A stretch of 64,000 bases of DNA from Denitromonas iodatirespirans (GTDB lineage: Bacteria > Pseudomonadota > Gammaproteobacteria > Burkholderiales > Rhodocyclaceae): assembly GCF_018524365.1 (NCBI RefSeq), contig NZ_JAEKFT010000020.1, positions 32,030 to 96,029 of the forward strand, in the 5' to 3' direction. The position numbers and the translations under genes were made by a program. Numbering within the stretch: position 1 is the stretch's first letter; every line of letters starts with the position of its first letter. The notes beneath the pieces were generated by a model. It was given only the letters and a program-made list of their open reading frames with translations, had not been told where the DNA came from and made no database searches. Below are positions 36,750 to 46,387 of the stretch, piece after piece.

Positions 36750-38019
36750 GCGCGCCGGCCAGATCGGCGATCAGGTCGTCCTCGTGCTCGAGGCCGATCG
36801 ACAAACGCACCAAGCCGTCGACCACCCCCGAGCGCGCGCGCAGTTCGGGCGCCACGCCCGAGTGCGTGGTCGAGGCCGGATGGCAGACCAGCGACTCGCT
36901 GCCGCCCAGGCTCACCGCCGAGCGGAACAGACGCAGCGCATTGATGAAACGGAAGGCCGCCGCCTGCCCACCACCGAGCACCAGCGAGAAGGTCGAGCCG
37001 GCGCCCTGGCACTGCCGGGCATAGACCGCGCGGTAGCGCGCATCGTCGATGTGTTCCGGATGCAGCACCTCGATGACATGGCGCGGATGGCCCGCCAGCC
37101 AGTCCGCCACGGCGCAGGCCGTGGCCTCCGCCCGGCGCATGCGCAGGCCGAGCGTCTCCATCGAGCGGGCGAGCAGCCACGCCGACTGCGGATCGAGCAT
37201 GCAGCCGGTGGTCGAGCGCCACTGGCGCAGCGGCTGCAGATGCTCGACGCTGCCGCTGATGCCGCCGCCGAGCAGATCGCTGTGGCCGCCCACGTACTTG
37301 GTCAGCGCCGTCACCACCAGGTCGATGCCATGGCGCAGCGGTTGCTGGAACAACGGGCCGAGCAGCGTGTTGTCGCAGATCGACAGCGGCCGGTAGCCGT
37401 GGCGCGCGGCGAAATCCGACAAGGCAGCATCGACCGCTGCCAGATCGACCAGCGCATTGACCGGATTGGCCGGCGTCTCGATGAAAAAGACGCCCACCCG
37501 CCCACGCGCCGCGGCCGTCTCCAGCGCCGAGGCCATCTGCGTTTGCGACAGGCCGTCGTCGAAGGCGGTGGCGCCCACGCCCCAGGCCGCCAGCTGCTTG
37601 CCGATCAAGGTTTCGGTGCCGCCATACAGCGGCCGGCTGTGCACGATCTGCTCGCCCGGGCGCAGGGAGGCGAACAGCGCCGTGCTGATCGCCGCCATGC
37701 CGCTCGCCGTCACCAGCGCCGCCTCGGCACCGTCGAGCGCCGCCAGACGCGCCTCGACCAGTTGCAGATTGGGATGATCGAAACGGCCATAGACCAGGCC
37801 GCCGTCGCCCTCGGCCGGCGCCGGTGCGCGCCCGGCCGCCACGTCGAAGAAGGCCGCGCCCTCCTCCGCGCTGCCAAAGACGAAGGTCGAACTGTGATAG
37901 ACCGGCATCTTGATCGCGCCGCGGGCCCGGGCGGGATCATGGCCATGGCTGACCATCAAGGTATCGGGATGCAGCGGTTCCTGACCGGGGGGCGTGGGAT
38001 GGCGGCGGGAGTCCGGCAT
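36712..38019 (-). CDS. Cys/Met-metabolism PLP-dependent enzyme (cystathionine gamma-synthase family)
   Basis: 435 residues. YHSSTFVFGSAEEGAAFF, YGRFDHPNLQLVEARLAALDG, ALVTASGMAAISTALFA, ICDNTLLGPLFQQPLRHG and TALTKYVGGHSDLLGGGISG (PLP Lys) show the fold. It differs clearly from MetY 1 kb away, so the two are not recent duplicates. The reaction (cystathionine synthase, beta-/gamma-lyase or methionine gamma-lyase) cannot be fixed from these motifs. Confidence 0.85.
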   Translation of the reverse strand: MPDSRRHPTPPGQEPLHPDTLMVSHGHDPARARGAIKMPVYHSSTFVFGSAEEGAAFFDVAAGRAPAPAEGDGGLVYGRFDHPNLQLVEARLAALDGAEAALVTASGMAAISTALFASLRPGEQIVHSRPLYGGTETLIGKQLAAWGVGATAFDDGLSQTQMASALETAAARGRVGVFFIETPANPVNALVDLAAVDAALSDFAARHGYRPLSICDNTLLGPLFQQPLRHGIDLVVTALTKYVGGHSDLLGGGISGSVEHLQPLRQWRSTTGCMLDPQSAWLLARSMETLGLRMRRAEATACAVADWLAGHPRHVIEVLHPEHIDDARYRAVYARQCQGAGSTFSLVLGGGQAAAFRFINALRLFRSAVSLGGSESLVCHPASTTHSGVAPELRARSGVVDGLVRLSIGLEHEDDLIADLAGALTVALGPGAVVP

Positions 38020-38122
38020 GCTGACCTCAGCGAAACGTCATAAACCGTCCAGCGTGCGCGCCCGGTGACGCCGGCACAAGACACACCTGATGCCAATCGG
38101 CGACAACATTGTCCAGCGCCTC

Positions 38123-39460
38123 TCAGGTCTCGTCCTGCCCGGCGCGCATCTCGCGCCACAGACTGCGCGCCATCGCGCCGAGCACCGCCACCGCGATCAG
38201 CAGCACCGCCCACAGCAGCCACAGGCGGCCGCTGTGCCAAGGCGCGGTGTCCCGCGCGACCGCGTCGGCCGGCTGCGGCGCCGGCAGCACCTGCGCACGG
38301 ACCGGCACGGCAGCCCCTTCGGTGCCGTAGCCCGGCACCACCTGCCCGGGTCTCAGCCACGCCGACGGCGCATCCGCATCGCCCATCGCCAACGTGAACG
38401 GGCCGGCCCCGCGAGCGACGAAGACCACCGTCTCGGGCACCCAGCCCAGCGCCAGGCGCGGCAGGTCCGCGGTGCCGGGCGCAGCGTCGGCCGCCACCTG
38501 CCACAGCGGATCGCGCGTGAGAGCCACGCCGGTCGGCGCGCCCTCCTCCGTCGCCCCACCCTGCTGCTGCAGCCGATAGCCGACCGTGCGCGCCCGCCAC
38601 TGCCAGCGGGCACTGACCGCCGGGCGGGACGACACCGTTGCCGACACCACATCGTTGTCGCCGGCCGGCACCAGCCGCACCGCATCGACCGGGAAGAGGC
38701 CGGGCGACACATAGTCGATGCGCATCCCGTCCACCTGCCCCGCCAGCGTCAGCCACTCGCGTGCCGGCCGCCCGACATGGCGCTGGCTGACCAGCGTGGC
38801 CTGCGTGAGCGCCACCGTCGGCGGCGCGCCGTCCCAGTCCACGCGCAGATAGCGCGCCTTGACGCCGGACAGCGGCACGCGATCCTGGACGATGCGCGCC
38901 TCGCCCTCGCCGATGGCCAGCACCGGCACGTTGCGCGCCACCGTGCGCCAGGTGGACAGATCGTCCGAGGCGCGCACCCGCACCGCCGCCTCGAAGGGCG
39001 TCGGCGCCGACCAAGCCAGCACCAGCGCGTCGATCGGCGCCTCGAAATCCTTCACCGCCAGCAGATAGCCGTTCTGGCGGGCAACGCCCGGCACCACCGC
39101 CGAGCCCTCGACCTCGACCCGCACGCTCCCGCCGGCGCGCGATACCACCACCGAGTCCGGGCCCGGCACCACCACCGGCGGCATCGCCACCAGCGGGCGC
39201 TCGACGCGCAGCGCCTGCGTGTCGCCCTGCGGCGGCAGGCGTGCCATCGGCAGGGCGTCGCCGGCCGCGTTGAAGATGCGCACATCGGCCAGATCGCTGC
39301 GGCGCAGCGCGCGATAGGCCTCGGCCGGCAAGGCGATCTGCAGCAAGCCGGCCTCCACCGGCGCCTCGATCGGCAGTTGCAGCGCGAAATCGGCCGGCGC
39401 TGGCGGCGCCGCCATGGCGGGCGCCATCACCAGCAAGCACAGCCACGGAGATAGCTTCAT
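38123..39460 (-). CDS. DUF3999 family periplasmic protein
   Basis: 445 residues. It has a signal peptide (LCLLVMAPAMAAPPAP), a large all-beta body (FALQLPIEAPVEAGLLQIAL, VRADDLSTW-type discoidin-like segments) and a C-terminal membrane helix (LWLLWAVLLIAVAVLGAMA) followed by a short basic tail, so the body faces the periplasm. DUF3999 genes regularly follow DUF2339 genes; here the start overlaps the DUF2339 stop in an ATGA. Function unknown. Confidence 0.85.
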   Translation of the reverse strand: MKLSPWLCLLVMAPAMAAPPAPADFALQLPIEAPVEAGLLQIALPAEAYRALRRSDLADVRIFNAAGDALPMARLPPQGDTQALRVERPLVAMPPVVVPGPDSVVVSRAGGSVRVEVEGSAVVPGVARQNGYLLAVKDFEAPIDALVLAWSAPTPFEAAVRVRASDDLSTWRTVARNVPVLAIGEGEARIVQDRVPLSGVKARYLRVDWDGAPPTVALTQATLVSQRHVGRPAREWLTLAGQVDGMRIDYVSPGLFPVDAVRLVPAGDNDVVSATVSSRPAVSARWQWRARTVGYRLQQQGGATEEGAPTGVALTRDPLWQVAADAAPGTADLPRLALGWVPETVVFVARGAGPFTLAMGDADAPSAWLRPGQVVPGYGTEGAAVPVRAQVLPAPQPADAVARDTAPWHSGRLWLLWAVLLIAVAVLGAMARSLWREMRAGQDET

Positions 39461-42210
39461 GCGTTTTGCTCCCGTGCCGGCGGCAAGGGCGAGAAATAGC
39501 CCACCACCAGCAACACCACCCCGGCACCGAGGAAGGAGACGATGCGCGCCACCGTGCCGGTGCTGGCCATGTCCACCAGGAAGAGTTTGGCCACCACCAC
39601 GCCGAGCAGCGCCGCGCCGACCATCCACAGCGTGCGCCGCCGGCCGCGGCTGGCGACAAAGGTCAGCGCCAGCCCGAGCAGCCCCCAGCACAGCGACACG
39701 CTGGCCTGCACGGTATCGCTGGCGAACATCGCCGCCTCGTCCCACGGCACGCCGGCCAGGTGATGCACGGTGCGCAGCAAGGCGCCGTTGGCAAGCAGGA
39801 AGCCGACCGCCGCCAGCGCCTTGACCAGCGTGTCGCGCTGCGCCGGCGTCCCGGCCATGCCGTGCCGCCCCCGGAACACCGCCAGCAGCAACACGCCCAT
39901 GCTCAGATCCAGCGGATTGAGCACCGGCACATACGGCAGTGGCGCCACCTCGCCGCCACCGGCCAGGCTCACCCACACGGCGGCCCCGAGGCCGGCCACC
40001 GCCAACCCTGCCGCACCCAGGCCCAGGTAAGCCTGGGGCCACGCCAGCAAGGGCCAGCGCCCGCGCCGGGCCAGCCACTGCAGGCCGATCAGCGCCAGCG
40101 CGGCCACCGCCAGCACCGCGGCATGGGCCCAGCTGACACCGGCGACCGCCCCATCGACCAGGTCGCCGGCCGCCCAGGCCAGCGCCAGGCTCGACAGCCA
40201 CAGGCCGGCGGTATGCCCGGTCCCCAGCCGCTTGGCGAGCGCCGGTGCCGCTTCGGCGCGGCGCAAGGCGAACAGCGCCGAGGCGACGGCCAGCGGCCAG
40301 GCCAGCAGGCCCCAGTCGGCCAGCGGGTGGGTGCTGGCATGCAGCAATGTGAGCAGCAGCGACAGCGCCATGCCCGGCAACGCCAGCAAGGCCGGCCCGT
40401 GCAGCTCGGGCCAGGCCAGGCGGCGGGCCGCCACGCTGGCCAGCGCGCCGCTGGCGGCAAAGAACAGCAGCGCCGCGGCGGCCATCTGCCGGTTGTTGAA
40501 CCAGGCGTCGAGCTCGCTCATGCCGCCGGCCAGCCACCACAGCGTGGCCCACACCAGCAGCGACGGCGCGGCCACCGACAACAGACGCGGCCAGCGCTCG
40601 CGGCCGGCGGCGGCAAAGCGACTGCTGAAAAAGCCGGCCAGCGCGATCAGCGCGGCGCCGACACACTGGCTGTTGAGCACCGGCCAGACACGGCCGAAGC
40701 CGTCCAGCCCGCCGTCGGAGACGAAGAAGGCACCGGCGGCCAGTTGCAGCGCCAGGCCCGAGGCCATGGCCAGCTTGCGCGACTGGCGCGTGCCCACCCA
40801 CAGCAGCGCCGCGCCCTCCATGGCCCAGGCGGCGGCCGTCCATTGGCCATCGACCGCCAGCGGAATGGTCAGCGTGAGAAAGGCGACGCCGAGCGCGAGG
40901 AAGGCTTCAACCAACAGCCGCAACGTCGGCCGCGCCCGGCCATGCAGCCAGCGCGCCAGCAGCACGTAGAAGGCCCCGAGCGCCAGCGCGCTCGCCGCCA
41001 GGCCATAGGGCATGCCCTCGACCAGCGCCGCCTGCAGGCCGAAGCCAACCACCGGGGTGCCGAACACCAGGGTGCCATCGACATAGTCCTTGAGCGAGGG
41101 CGCGCTGCGCCAGGCGTAGAGCACGGCGGCAGCCACGTACATCAGCACGAAGGCGACCAGGAAGGGCTCGGTGCTGGCGAACAGCGCCGGCTGGTAATCA
41201 CGCGCGCCCCAGGCCAGGGCGATCGAAAAGGTGAAGGCGAAGCCGACCAGATTCAGCACCCGCCAGGCTTTGTGCCAGGCCATGAATAGCAGGCCGGCGT
41301 TGAGCAGCAGGTAGTAGCCGAACAGCAGCACATGGCTGCCCTGCCCGGTGGAGGCCAGGATCGGCGCCATGAAACCGCCGGCGATGCCGATCACCGCCAG
41401 CGCCTGCGCGTTCTGCCACAGCGCCAGCGCGGCGGCAAAGAGCACGACGGCCAGCAACAGCGCAAAGCCGAGCGTGGGCGGAATCAGCTGGTAGAGGCGC
41501 ATGGCGGCGAAGATGGTCAGATACAGCACGCCGACGCCACCGCCTTGCAGGCTCAAGGCATAGCCGCTGCGCTGTCGGCGCAGGCGCCAGCCGAGCACCA
41601 GCAGCGCAATCCCGCCGGTGGCGATGCCGGCAAGGCGGAATTCGACCGGCAGCAGGCTGTTGTCGACCGCGTAGCGCGCCAGGAAGGCGAGGCCGAAGAA
41701 CAGCACCAGCAGACCGACACGCACCACGGTGTTGCCACCGAGCAGCCAGGCGCGGGCGGTGTCGTAGAGTTGGTCGAGCGTGCCGGGCGCGCGTGCGACC
41801 GGGGCATGCCGCTCGGGCACCGGCTCGCCGCGCCGGGCGGCCAGCACGTCGGCACCACGACGGCGCACCGGGGCGGGTGGCGGACTCGATGGCACGGGCG
41901 GCACGGCCGCCTCGGTGGCCGGCACATCGATGTCACGCGGCACGATGACGGGGGCGGGTGCGGGCGCGGGCTCGGGCAGGGTCGCCGCAGGCGTAGCGCC
42001 GTCGGCGCGCAGTTGGGCCACGGTCTGCTCCAGCAGGGCGACCCGCGCCTCGAGCTGCGCCAGGGCCGCGGCATCGGCCTTCGGCTTGCGCGTGAAGAAC
42101 TGGATCGCCGCACCGACGACCGCACCGATCAGCGCGCCACCGATCGCCTCGTCCAGCCCGCTGTCGAGGCCGGCCAGCGCGCCCAGCACCAATCCTGCAA
42201 TGATCCACAT
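39457..42210 (-). CDS. DUF2339 polytopic membrane protein
   Basis: 917 residues. An N-terminal glycine-zipper-like pair (GALAGLDSGLDEAIGGALIG), a coiled coil (AQLEARVALLEQTVAQLRAD) and a Pro-rich linker precede about 25 transmembrane helices, beginning NTVVRVGLLVLFFGLAFLAR. That is the DUF2339 layout. The function is unknown; the tight link to a periplasmic DUF3999 partner suggests a two-component envelope system. Confidence 0.88.
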   Translation of the reverse strand: MWIIAGLVLGALAGLDSGLDEAIGGALIGAVVGAAIQFFTRKPKADAAALAQLEARVALLEQTVAQLRADGATPAATLPEPAPAPAPVIVPRDIDVPATEAAVPPVPSSPPPAPVRRRGADVLAARRGEPVPERHAPVARAPGTLDQLYDTARAWLLGGNTVVRVGLLVLFFGLAFLARYAVDNSLLPVEFRLAGIATGGIALLVLGWRLRRQRSGYALSLQGGGVGVLYLTIFAAMRLYQLIPPTLGFALLLAVVLFAAALALWQNAQALAVIGIAGGFMAPILASTGQGSHVLLFGYYLLLNAGLLFMAWHKAWRVLNLVGFAFTFSIALAWGARDYQPALFASTEPFLVAFVLMYVAAAVLYAWRSAPSLKDYVDGTLVFGTPVVGFGLQAALVEGMPYGLAASALALGAFYVLLARWLHGRARPTLRLLVEAFLALGVAFLTLTIPLAVDGQWTAAAWAMEGAALLWVGTRQSRKLAMASGLALQLAAGAFFVSDGGLDGFGRVWPVLNSQCVGAALIALAGFFSSRFAAAGRERWPRLLSVAAPSLLVWATLWWLAGGMSELDAWFNNRQMAAAALLFFAASGALASVAARRLAWPELHGPALLALPGMALSLLLTLLHASTHPLADWGLLAWPLAVASALFALRRAEAAPALAKRLGTGHTAGLWLSSLALAWAAGDLVDGAVAGVSWAHAAVLAVAALALIGLQWLARRGRWPLLAWPQAYLGLGAAGLAVAGLGAAVWVSLAGGGEVAPLPYVPVLNPLDLSMGVLLLAVFRGRHGMAGTPAQRDTLVKALAAVGFLLANGALLRTVHHLAGVPWDEAAMFASDTVQASVSLCWGLLGLALTFVASRGRRRTLWMVGAALLGVVVAKLFLVDMASTGTVARIVSFLGAGVVLLVVGYFSPLPPAREQNA

Positions 42211-42225
42211 ACCCGTTTCCTGTTG

Positions 42226-44103
42226 TTATCGCTGATCGCCGCGCAGCGCGGCCACGGTGTCCTGCAGGGCGTCGACCCGCAGCTCGGCCGGCGCCACCGG
42301 CGTACCGGCCACCAGCGCAATGCGGTTGAACAGCCCGCGCCGGAAAGGCCGGCGCATGGCCGGGCCGTCCTTGCGGCTGAAAGTGCTGCCCCACAGCCCA
42401 CGCAGCGCCATCGGCACCACCGGTACCGGGGTGCGCTCGACGATGCGTTTGATGCCGGGGCGGAAGGGCTTCATCTCGCCGGTGTCGGTGATGCGCCCCT
42501 CGGGGAAGAGCCCGACCAGCTCGCCGGCGGCCAGCGCCTCGGCCACGGTGTCGAAGGCCTTTTCCATCATCACCGGGTCTTCCTTGGCCGGCGCGATGGG
42601 AATCGCGCGGCTGGTGCGGAAGACGAAGGAGAGAATCGGCCAGCGGAAGATGTGATGATCCATCACGAAACGGATCGGTCGGCGGCAGGCGGCCATGATC
42701 ACCAGCGCATCGACGAAGCTCACATGGTTGGCCACGATGACTGCCGGGCCGCTCTCGGGGATCTGCTCCTCGCCCCTCACCTCGAGCCGGTACACGGTGT
42801 GCACCAGCAGCCAGACGATGAAGCGCAGCAGGAACTCGGGCACCAGGGTGTAGATGTAGACCGCCACGCAGGCGTTGAGGATGGCGGTCATCAGAAACAA
42901 CTGGGCGATCGACACCCCGGCTGCCAGGAGCCCGGCGCCCAGGCCGGCGGCCACCACCATGAACAGCGCATTGAGGATGTTGTTGCCGGCGATGATGCGC
43001 GAGCGGTGCGAGGGCGCACTGCGGCTCTGAATGAGCGCATACAGCGGCACGATGAAGAAGCCGCCGAACAGGCCGATCATCAGCAGATCGAAGAGCACCC
43101 GCCAGGTGGCCGGCTGGGCCATCACGGTGGCGAAGGGCAGCGCCTCGCCCAAGGCGCCGGGCACCGGGCTGGCCCACCACAGGTCGAGCGCGAACAGGGA
43201 GAGGCCGATCGAACCGAAGGGCACCAGGCCGATCTCCACATGCCGGCCCGAGAGCCGCTCGCACAGCAGCGAGCCGGCGCCGATGCCGACCGAGAACACC
43301 GCCAGCAGCAGCGTCACCGCGTATTCGTCGCCGCCGAGCACGGTCTTGGCATAGCCGGGGAACTGCGACAGGAACAGCGCGCCGTAGAACCAGAACCAGG
43401 AGATGCCGAGCACCGACAGGAACACCGTGCGGTTGCTGCGGGTGAAGCCGATGGTGCGCCAGGTCTGGGTCAGCGGGTTCCAGTTGATGCGCAGCGCGGG
43501 GTCGGCCGCCGGCGCGCGCGGAATGCCGCGGCTGGCCAGGTAGCCGGCCAGCGCCACGGTCAGCACCGCCACCGACACCCATACCGTGCCCGCCGGCAGC
43601 GCGATCATCACCCCGCCGGCGATGGTGCCGATGAGGATGGCGATGAAGGTGCCCGACTCGACCAGCGCATTGCCGCCGACCAGCTCGGTCTCGGCCAGAT
43701 GCTGCGGCAGGATGGCGTACTTGACCGGTCCGAACAGCGAGGACTGCGCGCCCATCAGGAACAGCGTGGCGAGCATCAAGGCCAGCGAATCGAGCGCGAA
43801 GGCGGTCGCCGCCAGCCCCATGATGCCGATCTCGGCCAGTTTGATGAGGCGCATCAGATGGCTCTTTTCGAACTTGTCGGCCAGTTGGCCGGCGGTGGCC
43901 GAGAACAGGAAGAAGGGCAGGATGAACAGCCCGGCCGCCAGGTTGACCAGCACCCCGGCCGACATCTCGGTATGGCGCGCCGCCTGGAAGGTGATGAGCA
44001 CCACCAGCGCGTTCTTGTAGACGTTGTCGTTGAAGGCGCCGAAGAACTGGGTCAGGAAGAAGGGGAGGAAGCGGCGCTGGCGCAGCAGCGAGGACTGGGT
44101 CAT
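42226..44103 (-). CDS. LplT-like MFS transporter fused to a PlsC-type acyltransferase
   Basis: 625 residues. Residues about 10-405 are a 12-helix MFS carrier (FLPFFLTQFFGAFNDNVYKN, KFEKSHLMRLIKLAEIGIMG) related to the lysophospholipid flippase LplT. Residues about 420-625 are a 1-acylglycerol-phosphate-type acyltransferase with VIVANHVSFVDALVI (H-x4-D) and LVGLFPEGRITDTGEM. The pair would import lysophospholipids and re-acylate them, as LplT-Aas does in enterobacteria, but without the Aas acyl-ACP synthetase domain. Its start overlaps the amidohydrolase stop in an ATGA. Confidence 0.9.
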   Translation of the reverse strand: MTQSSLLRQRRFLPFFLTQFFGAFNDNVYKNALVVLITFQAARHTEMSAGVLVNLAAGLFILPFFLFSATAGQLADKFEKSHLMRLIKLAEIGIMGLAATAFALDSLALMLATLFLMGAQSSLFGPVKYAILPQHLAETELVGGNALVESGTFIAILIGTIAGGVMIALPAGTVWVSVAVLTVALAGYLASRGIPRAPAADPALRINWNPLTQTWRTIGFTRSNRTVFLSVLGISWFWFYGALFLSQFPGYAKTVLGGDEYAVTLLLAVFSVGIGAGSLLCERLSGRHVEIGLVPFGSIGLSLFALDLWWASPVPGALGEALPFATVMAQPATWRVLFDLLMIGLFGGFFIVPLYALIQSRSAPSHRSRIIAGNNILNALFMVVAAGLGAGLLAAGVSIAQLFLMTAILNACVAVYIYTLVPEFLLRFIVWLLVHTVYRLEVRGEEQIPESGPAVIVANHVSFVDALVIMAACRRPIRFVMDHHIFRWPILSFVFRTSRAIPIAPAKEDPVMMEKAFDTVAEALAAGELVGLFPEGRITDTGEMKPFRPGIKRIVERTPVPVVPMALRGLWGSTFSRKDGPAMRRPFRRGLFNRIALVAGTPVAPAELRVDALQDTVAALRGDQR

Positions 44104-45353
44104 GCGGGGCTCCGGTCGAAGAAGCGGCGGGTTTCGAAAATACCGTCGGCCAGGCGGGCGCCCCGGCTGCGCAACAGGCGTTTGAGCACCAGATCGAAGA
44201 GGATCGGATGGTGGTCGCGCAGGCGCTCGAGCAGCGGCACCGCGGCATCCACCAGCATGTCTTCGGCCGCCAGCTGCGCCGGCGACACCAGCGGCAGAAT
44301 GCCGGGCAGCGGGTAGTCGGAGCCGAAGAGCAGCCGATTATGCCACTGTTGTTGCTCGACGATTTCACGCATCACCGACAGGTCGCGGTTGCGCAAGGTG
44401 ATCGCGGAGATGTCGGCAAACAGGCGGTCCGCATGGGCCGGCTCGGCCATCAGGCGCTTGAACAGCGCGAAGCTGGGCACGCGCGGGCCGTGCTCACCAC
44501 GGTCGAGGTCCACGTCCTCGCCAACGCTGGCGCAATGGGCCATCACCACCCGCACGCCAGCCTCCAGCGCGCGGCGCAGGCGCAGCGGATTGCCCCAGCC
44601 CGGATCACCCGGGCCGTGCACCGCGCGCTCCTCGCCGGCATGCGAAATCAACGGCAGGTCATGGCGCGCCAGCGCGGCATAGAAACGGTCGCACTGCGCG
44701 GAGGCGGGGTCGATGCCCATCGCCGGCGGCAGCCACTTGACCGCCCGCGCACCGCCGGCCACGGCGGCATCGAGCGCCTCGACCGCGTCCTCGCGATAGG
44801 GGTGGATCGAGCATACCCACTCGAAGCGCGCAGGGGCGGCGGCCGCCACCTGCCGCGCATAGGCGTCGGGCACATGAAAGGCCGACAGCGCCGGCTGGGC
44901 CACGCCGCGCGCATCGTGCGCCAGGTCGAAGGCGAAGAGCATCAGCTTGCAGCCGGTGGGCATGGCGTCCACCAGGTTCTCCAGGCGCGCCATGTAACTG
45001 GCATCCACCTGCCCCGGCGCGTCATGCACGCAGCCGGCATTGAGGTAGAAAAGGCGCTGCAGGTACTCGAGCGGATGCAACGGGCTGAGCATGGTCGGCG
45101 AAATGGTGATGCCGCTGCCGCCGTCGCCGATGCCGGCCAGATGCACATGGCAGTCCCACACCTGGGCCGGATCGAGGCCGTCCCAGGCGGCGCGCACCAA
45201 CGGGTGCTCGGCGATCTCCGGCGGCAGCGCGGCATGGCAGGGGTTGACCAGGCGCGGACGGGCCAACTGCCAGCCCAATACGCCGGCCGCGCCGCCGGCC
45301 AGCGCGCCGAGCAGCAGGCGACGGCGCCCCGGCGACCGGGGCCGGTCACTCAC
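44100..45353 (-). CDS. Tat-exported amidohydrolase-family metal hydrolase
   Basis: 417 residues from GTG 45353, which overlaps the regulator's TGA in a GTGA. The N-terminus SPGRRRLLLGALAGGAAGVLG is a twin-arginine-like signal. The amidohydrolase TIM barrel has VWDCHVHLAG (H-x-H), KWLPPAMGID, LISHAGEE, VMAHCAS and LLFGSDYPLPG (final Asp ligand). The substrate is unknown. Overlapping genes on both sides form a three-gene cassette with the XRE regulator and the LplT-acyltransferase fusion. Confidence 0.85.
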   Translation of the reverse strand: MSDRPRSPGRRRLLLGALAGGAAGVLGWQLARPRLVNPCHAALPPEIAEHPLVRAAWDGLDPAQVWDCHVHLAGIGDGGSGITISPTMLSPLHPLEYLQRLFYLNAGCVHDAPGQVDASYMARLENLVDAMPTGCKLMLFAFDLAHDARGVAQPALSAFHVPDAYARQVAAAAPARFEWVCSIHPYREDAVEALDAAVAGGARAVKWLPPAMGIDPASAQCDRFYAALARHDLPLISHAGEERAVHGPGDPGWGNPLRLRRALEAGVRVVMAHCASVGEDVDLDRGEHGPRVPSFALFKRLMAEPAHADRLFADISAITLRNRDLSVMREIVEQQQWHNRLLFGSDYPLPGILPLVSPAQLAAEDMLVDAAVPLLERLRDHHPILFDLVLKRLLRSRGARLADGIFETRRFFDRSPA

Positions 45354-46099
45354 GATGCTGCTCCCGGCCGCTGAAAGTCGCGCAGCGCCGGCATCAGCCA
45401 GGAACGCATGCCCACGACCAGCGTGAAGGGCTGGCGCTGATCGGCCGGCAGTTTCTGGTCGGCCAGGTGCTGATTGGAAAAGTCCTGGCACAGGCGGATC
45501 AGGCGGTCGCGGTAGGAGGCGGCCATCGATCGCCCGACCTCGCCGTGCACCACGGTCAGCAGCTCGGATTCGCCGTCGAAGCCGCCAGCGAAGTAGTCCT
45601 GCAGCACCTCGCGGCGAAAGAAGGCCATCACCGGCCCCTGCGGCAGCCAGCGGAAGCCCTTGGCCACCTTGAGGTGGTAGCGGTTGCCGGGGCGCAGGTC
45701 GATGATGCCGAGCCGGTCGAGTTGCGCCAGGCAGCGCACGCCCTCGGCCTCGCTCAAGGCATAGGCGGAAAGAATCTCGTCCAGGCTCATCTGGCTCATC
45801 ACGCAGATGGCCACCAGCAGCAGCTGCCGGTCGGCCACCACCGCCTGCTCCTGTTCGAGCGACAACTGCTGAAGCTGGGGCTGGCTGTCGGCCACCTTGC
45901 GTGCCAGGTCGGCGAAGTCCAGCCCCAGCACCCGGCACACCGCATCGATGCGCGACAACGGCAGATCGCCGCTGGCGGAAAACAGGCGCTTGACGCTGGA
46001 TTCGGCCAGACCGAGGCGCTCGGCCAGCATGGCGTAGGTCAGGCCTGCGGCCTTGAGTTCGGTCTTGAGTGTCTTGACGAGATCGGCGGTGGTGCTCAT
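45350..46099 (-). CDS. XRE-type helix-turn-helix regulator
   Basis: 249 residues from ATG 46099. The N-terminal HTH is at about 8-65 (LKAAGLTYAMLAERLGLAES, SVKRLFSASGDLPLSRIDAV). The remainder is an alpha/beta effector region with a winged-helix-like part (LDEILSAYALSEAEGVRCLA, LGIIDLRPGNRYHLKVAKGF) and no known ligand domain that I recognise. It is the first gene of a three-gene overlapping set. A 21-bp palindrome 70 bases upstream may be its operator. Confidence 0.85.
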   Translation of the reverse strand: MSTTADLVKTLKTELKAAGLTYAMLAERLGLAESSVKRLFSASGDLPLSRIDAVCRVLGLDFADLARKVADSQPQLQQLSLEQEQAVVADRQLLLVAICVMSQMSLDEILSAYALSEAEGVRCLAQLDRLGIIDLRPGNRYHLKVAKGFRWLPQGPVMAFFRREVLQDYFAGGFDGESELLTVVHGEVGRSMAASYRDRLIRLCQDFSNQHLADQKLPADQRQPFTLVVGMRSWLMPALRDFQRPGAAS

Positions 46100-46168
46100 G
46101 GCGGTCTGGGAAGGAAAGTTGTGGGCAAAGTCTAATGAATAAAAACCAAAAACAAACAACTACGACAA

Positions 46169-46189
46169 AAGTACCGAAAATCGATACTT
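46169..46189. promoter_or_regulatory. 21-bp palindrome, candidate XRE-regulator operator
   Basis: The arms AAGTAnCGA and TCGnTACTT are symmetric around AAA. It lies in the A/T-rich 288-base region between the XRE regulator (start 46099, leftward) and the PEP-CTERM gene (start 46388, rightward), so it could control either. Confidence 0.4.
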
Positions 46190-46306
46190 CTAGATGCCCC
46201 CCAAAGCCGCCCTCGCGTGACGAAAAAATTTACACCCCCTGGGCAAAAAGATCAGGGAGAGGAAATAAATTTATAAACAACAACGACTTAACAAATCGAC
46301 ACAAAT

Positions 46307-46323
46307 CGGCATGCATCGTGCTT
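46307..46323 (+). promoter_or_regulatory. Sigma-54-like promoter of the second PEP-CTERM gene
   Basis: CGGCATGCATCGTGCTT has -24 GG and -12 GC with ten bases between, close to the RpoN consensus and sharing GGCAT with the promoter at 17671-17689. The implied 5' leader to ATG 46388 is about 55 bases and contains a strong AAGGAG ribosome site. Confidence 0.45.
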
Positions 46324-46387
46324 CTCAGTATCCACACGCAGGATATGGGCATTGCCCCCTGATCGGCACACACCAAGGAGATCCGCA

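Noticed and set aside
41332..44316. 994-residue plus-strand open frame
   Set aside because: It is antisense to the DUF2339, LplT-acyltransferase and amidohydrolase genes, has a low-complexity His/Gln/Arg-rich composition and no recognisable domain.
46135..46362. 75-residue frame upstream of the second PEP-CTERM gene
   Set aside because: It lies in an A/T-rich control region holding a palindrome and promoter, with no ribosome site and a Lys/Thr-biased composition.
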